Shown here one piece after another: positions 34,396-45,129 of a DNA stretch of 64,000 bases. Made by a program: the position numbers and the translations under genes. Source of the DNA: Cristatella mucedo (lineage: Eukaryota > Bryozoa > Phylactolaemata > Cristatellidae). The notes beneath the pieces were generated by a model. It saw only the letters and a list, made by a program, of their open reading frames with translations. It was not told the DNA's origin and searched no databases. Location: positions 1,694,501-1,758,500 of the forward strand of contig WPIO01000068.1 of assembly GCA_009760855.2 (NCBI GenBank), given 5' to 3'. The stretch's first letter is position 1. Every line of letters begins with the position of its first letter.

Positions 34396-35327
34396 TTCTA
34401 TAAAATAGTAAAAAGAAAATCGATGTAAGTTATTCCACTTGCAACAGCAAACTCATCAATAGCATAAGTACACGTTCCATCAATATTAATTATTAAAACT
34501 AGAGTGCCACTAACTCCATAAGTATTATTACTAGTTAATTCTACGTAAGAATTTGTTTTGTCAGTTGCATACATAATTCCACTTACGATTGCAAAGTACT
34601 AGTTAATTCTACGTAAGAATTTGTTTTGTCAGTTGCATACATAATTCCACTTACCATTGCAAAGTTAGGTAATGCTCCTGAAAAGAATGTTTTAAGATTA
34701 GTTGAGTATGCAATAACTTTTCCAGTTCCTTGTGAGATAATCGGCATGTCACCAGGTGTAAGTTGTTGCGGTTGAAATTTATTTCCTGTACTTCCATTTG
34801 CAGTAATACTCAAACCCAGCATATCAAGATCAGTTGGATAAGTACTAGAACTTGCTCCAAAATATCTAAATGATATTTGCTTAGTACTATCCACACACTG
34901 TTTTGTTATTGTGTCAGAGTCTTTTAAGTCAGTAATATTCTTTCCTCCCATATTCATACTCGTTGTCGCTTTACCTTGAAACACTTGTGTTATATTCTTT
35001 ATTAGTCCATAGTTTATAACTTTATAAGGTCTTAAATCACTACATACAGTCCCGTCAGCAGAATTACTGATATACCAACAACATTTTTACAATTCAACTG
35101 TGATGTCATCTTTGCATTAGTTTTTGAAAGAAATCCTGACCCACTTGACACAGTTGCTAAATCACCTATAACATTTGTAGCTTTACTTCCTCCAAACTTT
35201 GAACTAAAACCATATTCCAATCCTATTGCATCACCATCATTAACAGGATAACCTAAATTAGTTACTCTATTTCCATTTGCGTCAAGATCACTGTAAATAG
35301 ATCCATTAATCTTTCTAAATTTTTACA
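34396..35327 (-). pseudogene. Fibre-like repeat protein G1
   Basis: The frame starts at the ATG at 35327, again with TAA as codon 2, then DLDANGNRVTNLGYPVNDGDA, a Gly/Ser-rich part (35220-35032), MNMGGKNITDLKDSDTITKQ and a head domain (34900-34400). A 68-bp tandem duplication at 34531-34666 breaks the frame. The end runs without a clear stop into the G2 start region, so the true C-terminus is unsure. Confidence 0.6.
34531..34666. repeat. 68-bp tandem duplication in G1
   Basis: 34531-34598 and 34599-34666 are identical except for one base (ACTTACGATT versus ACTTACCATT). 68 is not a multiple of three, so it disrupts the reading frame. It could be real decay or an assembly slip. Confidence 0.9.
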
Positions 35328-35341
35328 TTCACTTATAATAT
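35328..35341. promoter_or_regulatory. Divergent start region between G1 and ORF H
   Basis: Only 14 bp separate the minus-strand ATG (35327) from the plus-strand ATG (35342). The stretch is AT-only apart from one C (TATAATATAT), so two TATA-like starts share it. Confidence 0.5.
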
Positions 35342-35879
35342 ATGAAGAATGAAAAATGTAAAGGAGTTGATAATATAAAAGAAGGGGCTGATGCAACAAA
35401 AGAAGTAGTGTCTGGGGTTACAACTGCAGCGGAAGTGGGTTCGAAAGCAGTTATAAAGTTAGTACCTAAAGTTGCCATGAAAATGTCTTCAGAAGCTTCA
35501 AACAAGATAGCAAAGATTGTTCCAAAGGTGTTACAATCGTTTAAAGTCATTGGAACTGCTACTAAAGCTCTAGGATGTTTTCTATCAGGAGTAAAAGGAA
35601 TAGCAGATCTTGGTTTGTTTATAAAAGAAATTGTTGATGACGTTGCTTCAGGTAAATACGGGCAAATGTTCTGGAAAACAATGGCAGATAAAAAAAGGAC
35701 TATCAAAGATGGTTGCAAGTTTAGAAGTAGGTTATTACATCAATGAGATATTATTAGAAGCAGAGAAAGCAAAGAGTGATTGGTATCTTAACCCTAGTGA
35801 GTTCTTATCTGATACATTTGGGGAAGAAGTTTCTTGGGATGCAACACAATTTGATCCAATCGGAACGTTCTTGAAATGA
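35342..35879 (+). pseudogene. ORF H, helical basic protein
   Basis: The ATG at 35342 follows CTTATAATAT. 134 codons are open (MKNEKCKGVDNIKEGAD...), rich in Ala, Val, Lys and Ile with amphipathic segments. After a slip in a run of seven A near 35695 the frame continues with VASLEVGYYINEILL to TGA 35877-35879. The full protein would be ~178 residues. Composition suggests a virion-core or membrane-active protein, but no family is recognised. Confidence 0.5.
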
Positions 35880-36136
35880 GAGCAGGTTTTCTACCTGCTA
35901 TTCCAGCTATCATCGCTAGCATAGCAAGTGTAATAGGAACTGTTGGTTTAGCAGTTTCAATAACTGTAGCAGTTGCAGGATTGATAAAAAAGATAGTGGA
36001 TGAAACAATGTATACTGCTAGAGCACCTAAAATGAATACTCACGAAGAAAGAATGAGTGCTTTATCAATTCAAAGTGAAAGATTAAATAATGCTATTGCA
36101 GAATTGAAAAACATGATAGAACTACTTGATAAAGGT
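35876..36136 (+). CDS. ORF I, hydrophobic N-terminus, 3'-truncated by LINE
   Basis: The ATG at 35876 overlaps the stop of ORF H (ATGA). The first ~40 residues are strongly hydrophobic (AGFLPAIPAIIASIASVIG, then VGLAVSITVAVAGL), followed by a polar helical, possibly coiled-coil part (SERLNNAIAELKNMIELL). The LINE tail at 36137 cuts it. The layout recalls membrane-interacting minor virion proteins; this is only a resemblance. Confidence 0.5.
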
Positions 36137-39100
36137 AATGTAATGTATCTCCGTCTGTAACTCCACAAAGTCATAAAGACCATGTTAGTGTTGCGCAGGA
36201 GAGTTTTGTATAGCGCACTCACAGCTTAAGCGGCTTTCGGTACGCATTCGGTAGCCAACAGACTTCGTCTCACGCAAAAAAGAGAAAGTGGGAAGCATAG
36301 CAGAGTCAGGAGAGCAGTTGAGGTAGTGAGCAGCATATAAGTAGCAGCTCAGGACCGCTGAAAAGAATGTGCCATAGTCGACAGTAGGAGAGTAGTTGTC
36401 GTTGCGTAAGAATTGTGAAAGCGAGTTCGACAGTCTAGGACCTGCAGAGCTAAAGCTTCTGTCGCCAACTTTAAACTTAAACAACTTTGCTGTCTTTAAG
36501 CGGAGGAATAGGACAGCTAATTTCTTGTTCACACAGAATCTGAGGGCGCGAACAGGCTAAAACTGATGCAGCAGTTCAGCTAGGTATGAAGGAGCCAAGC
36601 CGTGGCGGGCCTTGTGGGGCAGCTTAAGAACTTTGCTCTGTATCCTTTGTTCAACCGGCAACCATCCTAGCTCTTTCAGCAAAGGTGACACGTGCTCAAG
36701 CCGCTGGGACTTGAAGACCAGCCTTGCAGCCATATTCATTGGCCGCTGTAGTGGCATGACAGCTTTCTTTGGCAGCCCAACCAAAAGGGAATTACAATAG
36801 TCAAGCCGAGACAGAACTAGAGAGCTAGTTAAATTTTTTACAAGCCACTGTGGAAGACAGCTCCTAATCTTGGACAGGGATCGGATGTGGTGGCTAGCTG
36901 TAGAGGCAGTCTTCTGAATGAAGCTTTTGAAATTGAGGCAGCTGTCGAACACGACACCTAAATTTTGAGCAAGTGGTGATGGCCGCACAATAGCGTCACC
37001 TATTAGGACGGCAAAGCCTTTTAATCCAGCCACACGCTTAGGGTGTCCTATGAGCAGCAGTTCGGTTTTATCATCATTTAATTTCGGGAAGTTTTCCGAC
37101 ATCGAGGATCGAATATCGGCAAGGCAAGTATTCAGTTTCTCAGTTGCCGCAGCAGATTCCGACGTTTGAATGACAAATACAACTGAGTGTCGTCAGCATA
37201 GAAGTGATATCTATTCCACGCGCCTTAATCACTTTCTCAGAGGTTGTGCATACATGGAGAACAGCAAGGGACCAAGTACAGACCTTTGAGGGACTCCACA
37301 GGTGACCCTTCTCGTGTCTGAGACCTGACCCCCACACGACACGGATTAAACACGATCAGACAAGTGGGCTTTAAGCCATGCCAGTGCTTCGTCTGCCAGA
37401 CCGATCGTTGTGCTCAATCGTTCAAGCAGAACTTCGTGATCAATGGTGTCGAAGGCAGCAGAAAGATCTAGCAGAGCTAGGGCAGTGACATTCCCGCCGT
37501 TGTTGCCACGTAGAATGTCATTGTTAACATGGGGGAGAGCAGTTTCAGTAGAGTGCTGCCTCCTGAACCCTGATTGAAATGTTTCTGACATTCCATTATT
37601 ACAATATGTTCAACCAGCTGCTTAGCAACAGTTTTTTCAAGAATCTTTAATAAGAACAGAAGGGAAACTGGTCGATTGTTTGCTAGGACCTCTTTGTATA
37701 ATCCAGGCTTTTTAAGGATAGGTCTAACGATTGCCGATTTGAAGGATTTGGTGACGACCCTTCTTCCCAAAGAAGCATTAAAAATCTTGGTTATGGCAGG
37801 GCTAAGGTGGTCTGCTAGTGAAGACCACAGAGATGACGGTATAGGGTCTTCAGGAGACGAGCTCTTTCTTTTTGCTAGACCTTATTAAGGCAGCCACATC
37901 ACAGGCAGAAACGTCGGAGAACCTTTTAAGGAAGATCGCAGGTTAAGGAACGGCGATTGCTTTGGTCGGAGGGGCCTAACGGAGGCACGAATGTGCACAA
38001 TTTTTCAGTAAAGAAGGCTGAAAACGTTTCGGCTGAGCTCTTAATATCTGGCTAGTCAGACCTCACAGCATTGGCCAGTAAATGATTTACTGTCTTATAA
38101 ATCTGTTTAGTGTCCGACTGACAGATATTCAGCTTTCTAATGAAAAGGGAAGCCCTGGTTTTTTTTAAGCTTTAGGGTGTTAACTCGAAGGAAGTTTTTA
38201 AAATTGACTAGATCTGCCTCAGATCGAAATTTCTTGAAACGACGTTCTAGCCCGCGTTTAACCCGGCGACTCTTAAGGAGTTTTTTTGTAAATTGAAAAG
38301 AATCTCCACGACTTTGAACACGGATAGAGCGAACGGGGGGGGCATGCTTGTCAAGAGCACTCCTGAGTGTCATGTTCATCGCATCAATTAGGGTATCGAG
38401 GCTGCCGGTCGAGTCTGAATGCAGGTCAAGAAGATCTGCATCATAAACAGATTTCAAAAACTTGTCCATGTCAATGCTTTGTAAGTTACGTCGTTTGGCA
38501 AATTCGACATTGCCCTGCACGTACGAGGTAGCAGGAACAGTAAACGAGACCGAACAATGATCTGAGAAGGTCATTGGGCACACCACAAGGTCAGTGGGGA
38601 GGTCATCTTTAGTGATTGCGAGAACTAGAATGTGGCCACCGACGTGGGTGCTATGATTAACGTGTTGGGCCAAACCAAAATTCTCCAGACAGTCTAGAAA
38701 TGAGCGGACCTGGCTGTTGCTAGGGTTGTCAACGTGAATATTGAAGTCTCCTTCAATCAGTAACGGCCTGTCACACACAAATATTTTAGCGAGGAACTCT
38801 GAAAACTCCTTTATAAACAAGTTTAGACAGCCAGATGGAGGCCGGTATATCACAACAGTGAGAGGCATTTTCTTTGATGAAGACCTGATAGCAACCCATT
38901 CAAACGATGACCCATGCGAGAAACTGCACATTTTATAGCCAAATAATTCGCGAACAACAATTGCAACCCCGCCAACAACCTTGTCAGAACGCATGGACTG
39001 ATAGAATGAGAACCCGGGTGGAGTGGTCTCGGAAATACAGCTACTGGAGCAAGGCGTCATCCAGGTTTCGGCAAGAAGAAATGCATCTAGCTTCTCATGG

Positions 39101-39590
39101 ACTACCTAATCATGGACAAGTAAGCCCTTGGTTTTAAGCGAGCGGACATTTAGTAGGCGGAATTTAAGAGGCTGTCCAACAACTGGGCGACGGCGATGAA
39201 GTGGGTTGTATTCGCTACCGTTTGCGTCCGGCCTGGCGGACGCAGGCTCTTCGAATTTGAAGTGGACCTTGGTGACGGCCTTGGACGACGTTTCACAACG
39301 TGCTGGGCTACGGCGGGTGGGCTACTACCGCAGCAAGTACTATTCAGCGCTCTAAACTTACGAGTCGTAGGTTTGATAGCCGAGCTGTTGATGGGGCAAC
39401 CGCAGGATGCAGGAAGGTTCTCAGTGACCAGTCGGAGAATGCCCGCCGGTAGGTATCGACTAATAGCCGCACCGCACCTTATGCTAAACAGGTCCTGTTT
39501 TGTGTAGCATATCCGAGGACAGCTCATAAATAGTCACAGCGAAGATAGCAGCGGAATACCCGACGGTATTACTAGAAATCAAGTAAAGGT
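36137..39590 (-). mobile_element. LINE family I, most complete copy
   Basis: From the TACATTACATTAC tail at 36137 the minus strand gives the C-terminal RT region (36557-37102, with KLNDDKTELLLIG), a YADD region near 37190-37210, RT motif A (LLDLSAAFDTIDH, 37346-37591), the RT N-terminus (37477-37770) and an APE-type endonuclease (38137-39060, then 39150-39527). The endonuclease keeps VIYRPPSG, EGDFNIHVD and SDHCSV. Frameshifts and a stop near 39105 break it, so it is not autonomous as it stands. From 37141 on it is the duplicate of 5402-7850. Confidence 0.88.
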
Positions 39591-41310
39591 CCACATCACG
39601 CTAGGAGTTGCCCCAGGCCGCTCTTTAGCGCGGGAGCTCGTACGGTATTCTGCGAAGTACGGCTGCCTCCCGTCTGTGTCCGAAGCTTTTCCGGTGTATT
39701 AACATATTCCTCAAGTGACCGCCGAAGCGTCCTTGAGGGGTACAAGCGAGTCAGTGCTCTTATCATCATGCTGTGCTCGCTTATTCGCCGTAAATATAAT
39801 AAATATAATTCACTTGTATAGCGCCATAAGATAAACATAATATATATATATATATCCAGGCGTTAGGCTGAAAGGCTTCGGTGGCTCACTAGGTAAGGCG
39901 GCTGCTTTTCACGACCTTGGCACCGAGGTCGTGGTAACGAATCCTGTGGTTGGCGCTAGATTATTGCCGCTGCACACCCGTCCAAACTAGGCTCTCTGTG
40001 GACGCTAATACTTCAACAGCGAAGAGTTATCCAACATTCGGTAACGACGGCATTAGCCCTCATTGATCTTCATGTAGCGTGATGGTTGCCCTGCGCATGT
40101 AAATATAAAATTTATATAATTTATTTGCATAGTGCCCTAGAAGAACCTAATTCCCGTTCGGGCGCTTCACATATGTCATGATGTTCGAGCCCACGACCTC
40201 AGTCGTTAAAAGAAGTACAAGCTGATCGAACGGCCCCATTTGTATAGCGATCGAAGAGCCTTAACGGGTATCACATCCGCTTGTCGCTGCAATGAAGGAT
40301 CGCCCACCGCAGGATTCAAGTCCACGACCTCGGACACCGAGGTCGTCAAAAGCAATCAGCTCACCTATTGCGCCAACACGGCTCACCAACGAATTCATTC
40401 ACCGTGGTATTGGTGTTTTGCGAGCACCTTAACCACCTGGCCAAATCAGCACGGTGCATATCTATACTTTCGCTTTCGTCCTCGTGCCCGTGCGTGACAG
40501 TGCGCGTGTGATCCTATCAGCATTATGTGTGCCATTGTGACAACAAGGCCATCTCGCATATTCGCTGTGAGTCAAGTCTTTCGGAGTGCGAATAAAGAAA
40601 GAAATTTGTAGAGAGTGAGCCCAAACGTGGGGATGCCGAGAGTGCTGGTTCGGCCCAGCGCTTGCTAGTTGAACGAGGTAACACTGAGAATACATTATGC
40701 AAGGCTGCGTGAACATATACCGTAATTTTACGATTATAAGTGACACCAAAGAATAAGTCAAAGTGCACATTTATTGAACATAATTTTTTTTAAAAGTATT
40801 AATTGAAAAAATATTAGTAGTGAATATATAGCTCGATTTGTATTAATATAAGTTTGCTTTAGTCCTCTCTGCTAAAAAGAAACTCGGTATCATTATCACC
40901 GCTATCATCTGCGTAGTCTTCTGCTGCATTATCAATATCGAAATCGTATATTTACTGACAGACTGCATCATCTCCAGTTCCATCTAGCATGCTTGAAACC
41001 CGCATTCCCGCATTTCCCGTCAGCTAAACTAAAAGTCTAGTAAAAACTTGTTGCCCCCAAATGAACAAATTAGGGAGTCTAGATAGGTAGGCAAGGAGGT
41101 TTTTTTTTATTTTATCATTATTGTTATCATCAGTCGCAGGATAATGTTTTTCAAAACAATTGAGGACATACTGCGAAAAAAAAAAAAAAAAATACAGTGC
41201 GTGCATGCATGCATTAATTTGTCAATACGTTTATATTCATATATCGCCAACGTGGCGTACGGTGGCGGCGTGCATACAGCTCGCCGATTTCAGATGGTCA
41301 TCTGGAATGC
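39591..41310. other. Duplicated spacer with SINEs and 3' flank of IL-17-like copy 3
   Basis: Counterpart of 7853-9570: (AT)n at 39839-39855, SINE head at 39876-39966, SINE-like minus-strand segment at 40110-40450, cytokine 3' flank beyond. No intact gene. Confidence 0.6.
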
Positions 41311-41510
41311 CGGTGAATCAGACGAGTGATCTGAAAAAGTAACCAGTGCGGACTTCTCTCGATGAATATAACAGTCTTTCTCGCGTTAGCATTTTCCGCT
41401 CTCGTTGCGACTGTGGCGTCCAGGATTGTGCCCGCGGCAATAACTCTAACGGCCTACTTAGTACTCTGTCGGAATCGACACAAAGCATCTTCAGAGTGAC
41501 TGCGTCAGCG

Positions 41511-41907
41511 TCAGGGCTGGCTATCCTTCTTCCGGGTGCACGAGCACTCGCTGTGATGCAGAAGCGAGCGTGCCACGTACACCTTGATTGAGGCACTTCT
41601 TTTTGACACCAGAACTGTCACTTGCTGTGTTCTTTGGGTGCACACGTATGAGCGCTGGTTTTGGCATTCAGGTTGGCAGATTTCCATGCTGATAACTTGC
41701 GGAAAGCGCTCGCTGTCTTGATTCTCCCACTTTAAGCTGCAAAGGCCAAGTGTGAGCGTCAAATATGTTCAAACGTGACCTTGGGTAGGTGGAGCTAAAT
41801 CCGCGTCGCGGCCAGCGTTCGTAAGTTGGTGAAATAGAGAGAGATATATATGAACAAGAGTAGACAGAAACAGTTAAGAATATCGATGTAGGAAACGAGA
41901 CAGAGGC

Positions 41908-41967
<60 letters not shown>

Positions 41968-42527
41968 ACAATATGTAGCCAGAGAAATTGATATAGATAC
42001 GTGGCTGGAACTAGATAGAGATAGCCATATGGATAGATCGAGAAATAGAGATTGAGGACAAGTTAGATAGCGATCAACAGACGGTAGATATAGATTAAGT
42101 TAAGTAGATATAATTATATAGAGATTTGAACTGGCAATGGCTACCGCGGCTCCATTTCTTATCATCTTCACTTCACAGAACTCTGCCGTAGACGCCCACG
42201 CGCTGCTTACCTGTTGCAATTAGTTTGGCTACCATTCACCCAGACTTTGGTTTGCCTGACGTTGGTCACGGGTATTCGTGTTACGACACTGCTGGCGTTG
42301 GCCCGTCGGGCTGTGTCAAGAAGGCACGATTCGTCGCACTCACGCGTAACCACGTATTCCGCAGCGTCCATCGCCGGACTGTCCGTCGCTACGCCACTGG
42401 TGCTGCTGATGCTGCCGGTAGGGCCAATCTGCAGGCGATTTGGTGCTGGCACGCCGAGGGCAATGCCCGTCAGCAGCAGCAGAGTCGTGCAACTAGTGAC
42501 GACGAGGGCAGACGACACTTTGTTCAT
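41511..42527 (-). CDS. IL-17-like secreted cytokine, copy 3 (promoter lost)
   Basis: Exon 1 is 42527-42211, exon 2 is 41736-41511, intron 474 bp, same splice sites and phase 2 as copy 1. The 180-residue product differs from copy 1 at only a few sites (ALGVPA for SLGVPA; ECQNQRSYVCTQR for ECQQQRSYVCTQK). All eight cysteines, both sequons and the W..D..ERFPQVI block are kept. The upstream DNA diverges at 42603, before the TATA box found in copies 1, 2, 4 and 5. The gene may therefore be silent or driven from new DNA. Confidence 0.75.
41913..41962 (-). repeat. Intronic CT/GA microsatellite (copy 3)
   Basis: About 50 bp of GA on the plus strand. Its length differs from the 39 bp of the otherwise almost identical copy 1. 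Confidence 0.9.
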
Positions 42528-42602
42528 TTTAAGGGCTGCCACTCGGCTTTCACAAAGTCCGATCACTGCCCTATGGCTTTTGCTACTCTGCGAGAGCGTC
42601 GG

Positions 42603-43260
42603 ATATCAAGTCAAGTCAAGTCAGAAGACCGGCGACTAGTGAGTTGTCAAAGTCAAGAGGGGCGTGTCACAAATGACGAGCTCCGCCGCTGCATGCCTCT
42701 TGTCTGAGCGTGCTCGAAAATGGTGCAAAATAACTCAACGTAGGTACACTTGAACGTTCACGTCATGTCATCCTCTAGCGAGAGATGCTACGATTATAGA
42801 AGAGCCTCTCCATGCGAGGGGGTTACTCAAGCTCTTGTGCGGCCGCCTGCAATCAGGACGTTCTGTTGATGACCGGCAGTGTTTGTGCGGATTGCTTGAA
42901 ACACCTTGGGAGGTAAACGGCTGCTAACACGTGCTGCTGCTGTCCCTGTCAGAGCTAAAAATAGCATAGCTGTGCTCAGGCGCCGTCGGGTACCTCACTG
43001 CTCAGTCATCGCGGGTGAATTGGGTGCATACCTGTAGGTGCAGGGAAGCAAAAACGTAATCAGCCCATACTCCTGAAGAGCGCGTGGGAGGCGGCCGTCA
43101 GACCTCATTACTCCTACGCGAGCACGTAAGGGCGTGGCGCGTCCACTTCCTCACTCCGGGCTGCGGCCGCGCCGTGCACGTTGGAGTGCATTTTCGCCAT
43201 CACGTGCCACGATATTGCCGCCGCACGCCGCGCGTCTTAAATGCGCAATAAACTTTGAGC
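42603..43260 (+). repeat. Cytokine upstream fragment and foldback arm
   Basis: 42610-42800 is a piece of the family's distal upstream flank, with AAGTCAAGTCAAGTC at the junction. 42800-43240 is a foldback-arm copy (GATGACCGGCAGTGTTTGTG, GAGCTAAAAATAGC). No gene. Confidence 0.6.
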
Positions 43261-43570
43261 AACGAGGCGACTCGCACTCACGCACGTGAGAGGCAGTCCG
43301 GAGCAGCCGGCGGCGAGGCAAGCCATGCGGAGGAGAGAGGGCCGCGAGGCGGCGTCGTTCGCTGGGATTCGAGTGACAAGCCTGACTTTACTAGGTCAAG
43401 CGTTTTTGCAGTTGTAATTATTAAACTAAAGTCTCGGCGCCGAGCGGGTCGGGCTCCGAGCTGGGCGAGTGCCACATCCGGGGCTGCTGCAGCGTTTCGA
43501 TTGCCACCGGCGATTGCCTCCGATCCGAGCTTAGTCCCTACAGGAATGTTTCTCACCTGCGATGTATACT
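43260..43570 (-). repeat. Dispersed repeat delta
   Basis: GC-rich block with the GSELGE/CCS/ATG peptide pattern and a GAGTGCCACATCCGGGGCTG core, related to 13.9 and 49.8 kb. Confidence 0.55.
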
Positions 43571-44010
43571 CCTCCAAAGTTCTTACGCTGACCCATTAGG
43601 TCCTCCATAGCTTGGCTCCTCCATACCTAACTGAACTGCAGCACCAGTTTCAGCCTCATCGTGCCCTCAGGTCCTGCTCGGACAATAAATTAGCTGTTCC
43701 ATTCCTCCTCTTAAAGACCTTTGGCGAAGGAAGCTTTAGCTGTGCAGATCAAAGACTGTGGAACTTGCTTCCGAGATTCTAATGCAACGACAATTACTCT
43801 CCTGCTGCCGACTATGGCTCATCATTTTCACTGGTTCTCAACAGCTGCTACTTCCGAACTACTCACTACCTCAACTGCTCTCCTGACTCTGCTATGCTTC
43901 GTATGCTGTCAAAACTGTCCAGCGTAACGCTGGCATAAGCTTATGTGGCTTTGTGTAGTTACAGAGGAAGATCCACTGAATCACATCAGATTACATTACA
44001 GGATTGCCAA
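43571..44010 (+). mobile_element. LINE family I, 3' fragment
   Basis: Counterpart of 13395-13840 in the other orientation, from GTTCTTACGCTGACCCA to the degenerate tail CATCAGATTACATTACAGG. Confidence 0.7.
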
Positions 44011-44019
44011 GCATAATCT

Positions 44020-45125
44020 AAGCTTTCACTTCTATGCAGTAGACAGTCAGTTATTCCTTCGCTTTGATCCCTCCCAGCCCTCCAGCACTTCGAATTTTCA
44101 CAACTCCTTGGCAGCATTCACTACGGATATCCGCCCATAAATTTCAGCAAACTTTCTTAAATGAAATGACGATAAAGCCTACGTACTAGTTATTGGCAAA
44201 TCAAGTCTGATGGAGAAACTGGAAAGTCTAGCTATCAAAATCGGTTCGGCCAGAATATCTCCTGTTGAATATGGGCGAAATCTAGTAATATGTGCTAAAT
44301 ATGAGCTAAAGTGACCTTTCTGTGGAAGACCGCACCAGCTCCACAGTCAAGTCTGCCTACTTTCAGCTAAATAACGTGTCTAAAATCCGAGCTGGCTTAG
44401 ACAGGGATACCTTACATAAATTGGTTTATGCGTTTGCGACTTCCTATCATGACTTTTGGAACTCATTGCCTGGGCCTAGAGGCTTGTGCAATCAAGCTCT
44501 TGCAGCTTTTGCGTAACTCTGCAGCTAGGCTTTTCTGTCGTGAGCGTCGGAGTTGCCACATCACACCATTTCCCGTCGGCCCTCACAGGCTAAAAGTCAA
44601 GCAACGGATCGTCTTCTGGGTTTTGATACTCTCTTTTAGGTCCCGTCATTCTCTGGCTCCAGCCTAATTATCATGTGTACTCCCCCACCAGACAAACCAT
44701 CATATAGCTCCCGATTTCGGAAACGTAATTGTTTACCCGTACCTCGTAACCATCTCAAATCTTTCGGAGACGATGCCTTTAGAGCGCATGCTTCCAAAGC
44801 CTCGATCTAACTCCCGACCAGCTTCACTACGTCTCCTGACTTATCCACATTAAAAACTAAAACAGCACATATTTATCACAGCATTTAGTGCGTTCCTTGA
44901 TTCGTACTTTATGTGCTTATGCGTCCCGACACTTTGCACGCTGCCACCAGACATACTTGGATGCTGATCCTGTGCACGGCACCCCTAACCATGTTATTCT
45001 TGTTTGTTGAGCATGCTATCACTAACCATTCGATCGTGCTTCCTTTGCAGCAAATGCAAAGTGCCTAGAAAGATATTGAGTTCTTCGTCGGCGCTTTATC
45101 AAATTTATAAAATTATAAAGGAAGA
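44020..45125 (+). mobile_element. LINE family II, 3' part
   Basis: Contains FYAVDSQLFLRFDPSQPSS (the YADD box has become YAVD), later VKSAYFQLNNVSKI, and the GGCGCTTTATCAAATTTATAAA tail. Frames are broken. Confidence 0.75.
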
Positions 45126-45129
45126 TTTT

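Larger units (their letters stand above)
26036..36136. mobile_element. AT-rich endogenous viral / Polinton-like element (decayed)
   Basis: Base composition drops sharply at about 26.04 kb and returns at 36.14 kb. Inside are a protein-primed-type family-B DNA polymerase, small virus-like ORFs, fibre-like repeat proteins on the minus strand and two right-end proteins. Polintons/Mavericks, adintoviruses and bidnaviruses share this polymerase type. I find no integrase, packaging ATPase, protease or capsid gene, and no terminal inverted repeats, so only part of an element may be present or the lineage may differ. LINE family I copies interrupt it at 31161-32088 and bound it at 36137. Nearly every gene has a stop or frameshift. 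Confidence 0.8.
37141..42602 (+). repeat. Segmental duplication, right copy
   Basis: Direct duplicate of 5402-10838. The breakpoint at 42602 falls just upstream of the leader of IL-17-like copy 3. 41176-41192 is a pure A17 run where the left copy has mixed sequence of the same length. Confidence 0.9.
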
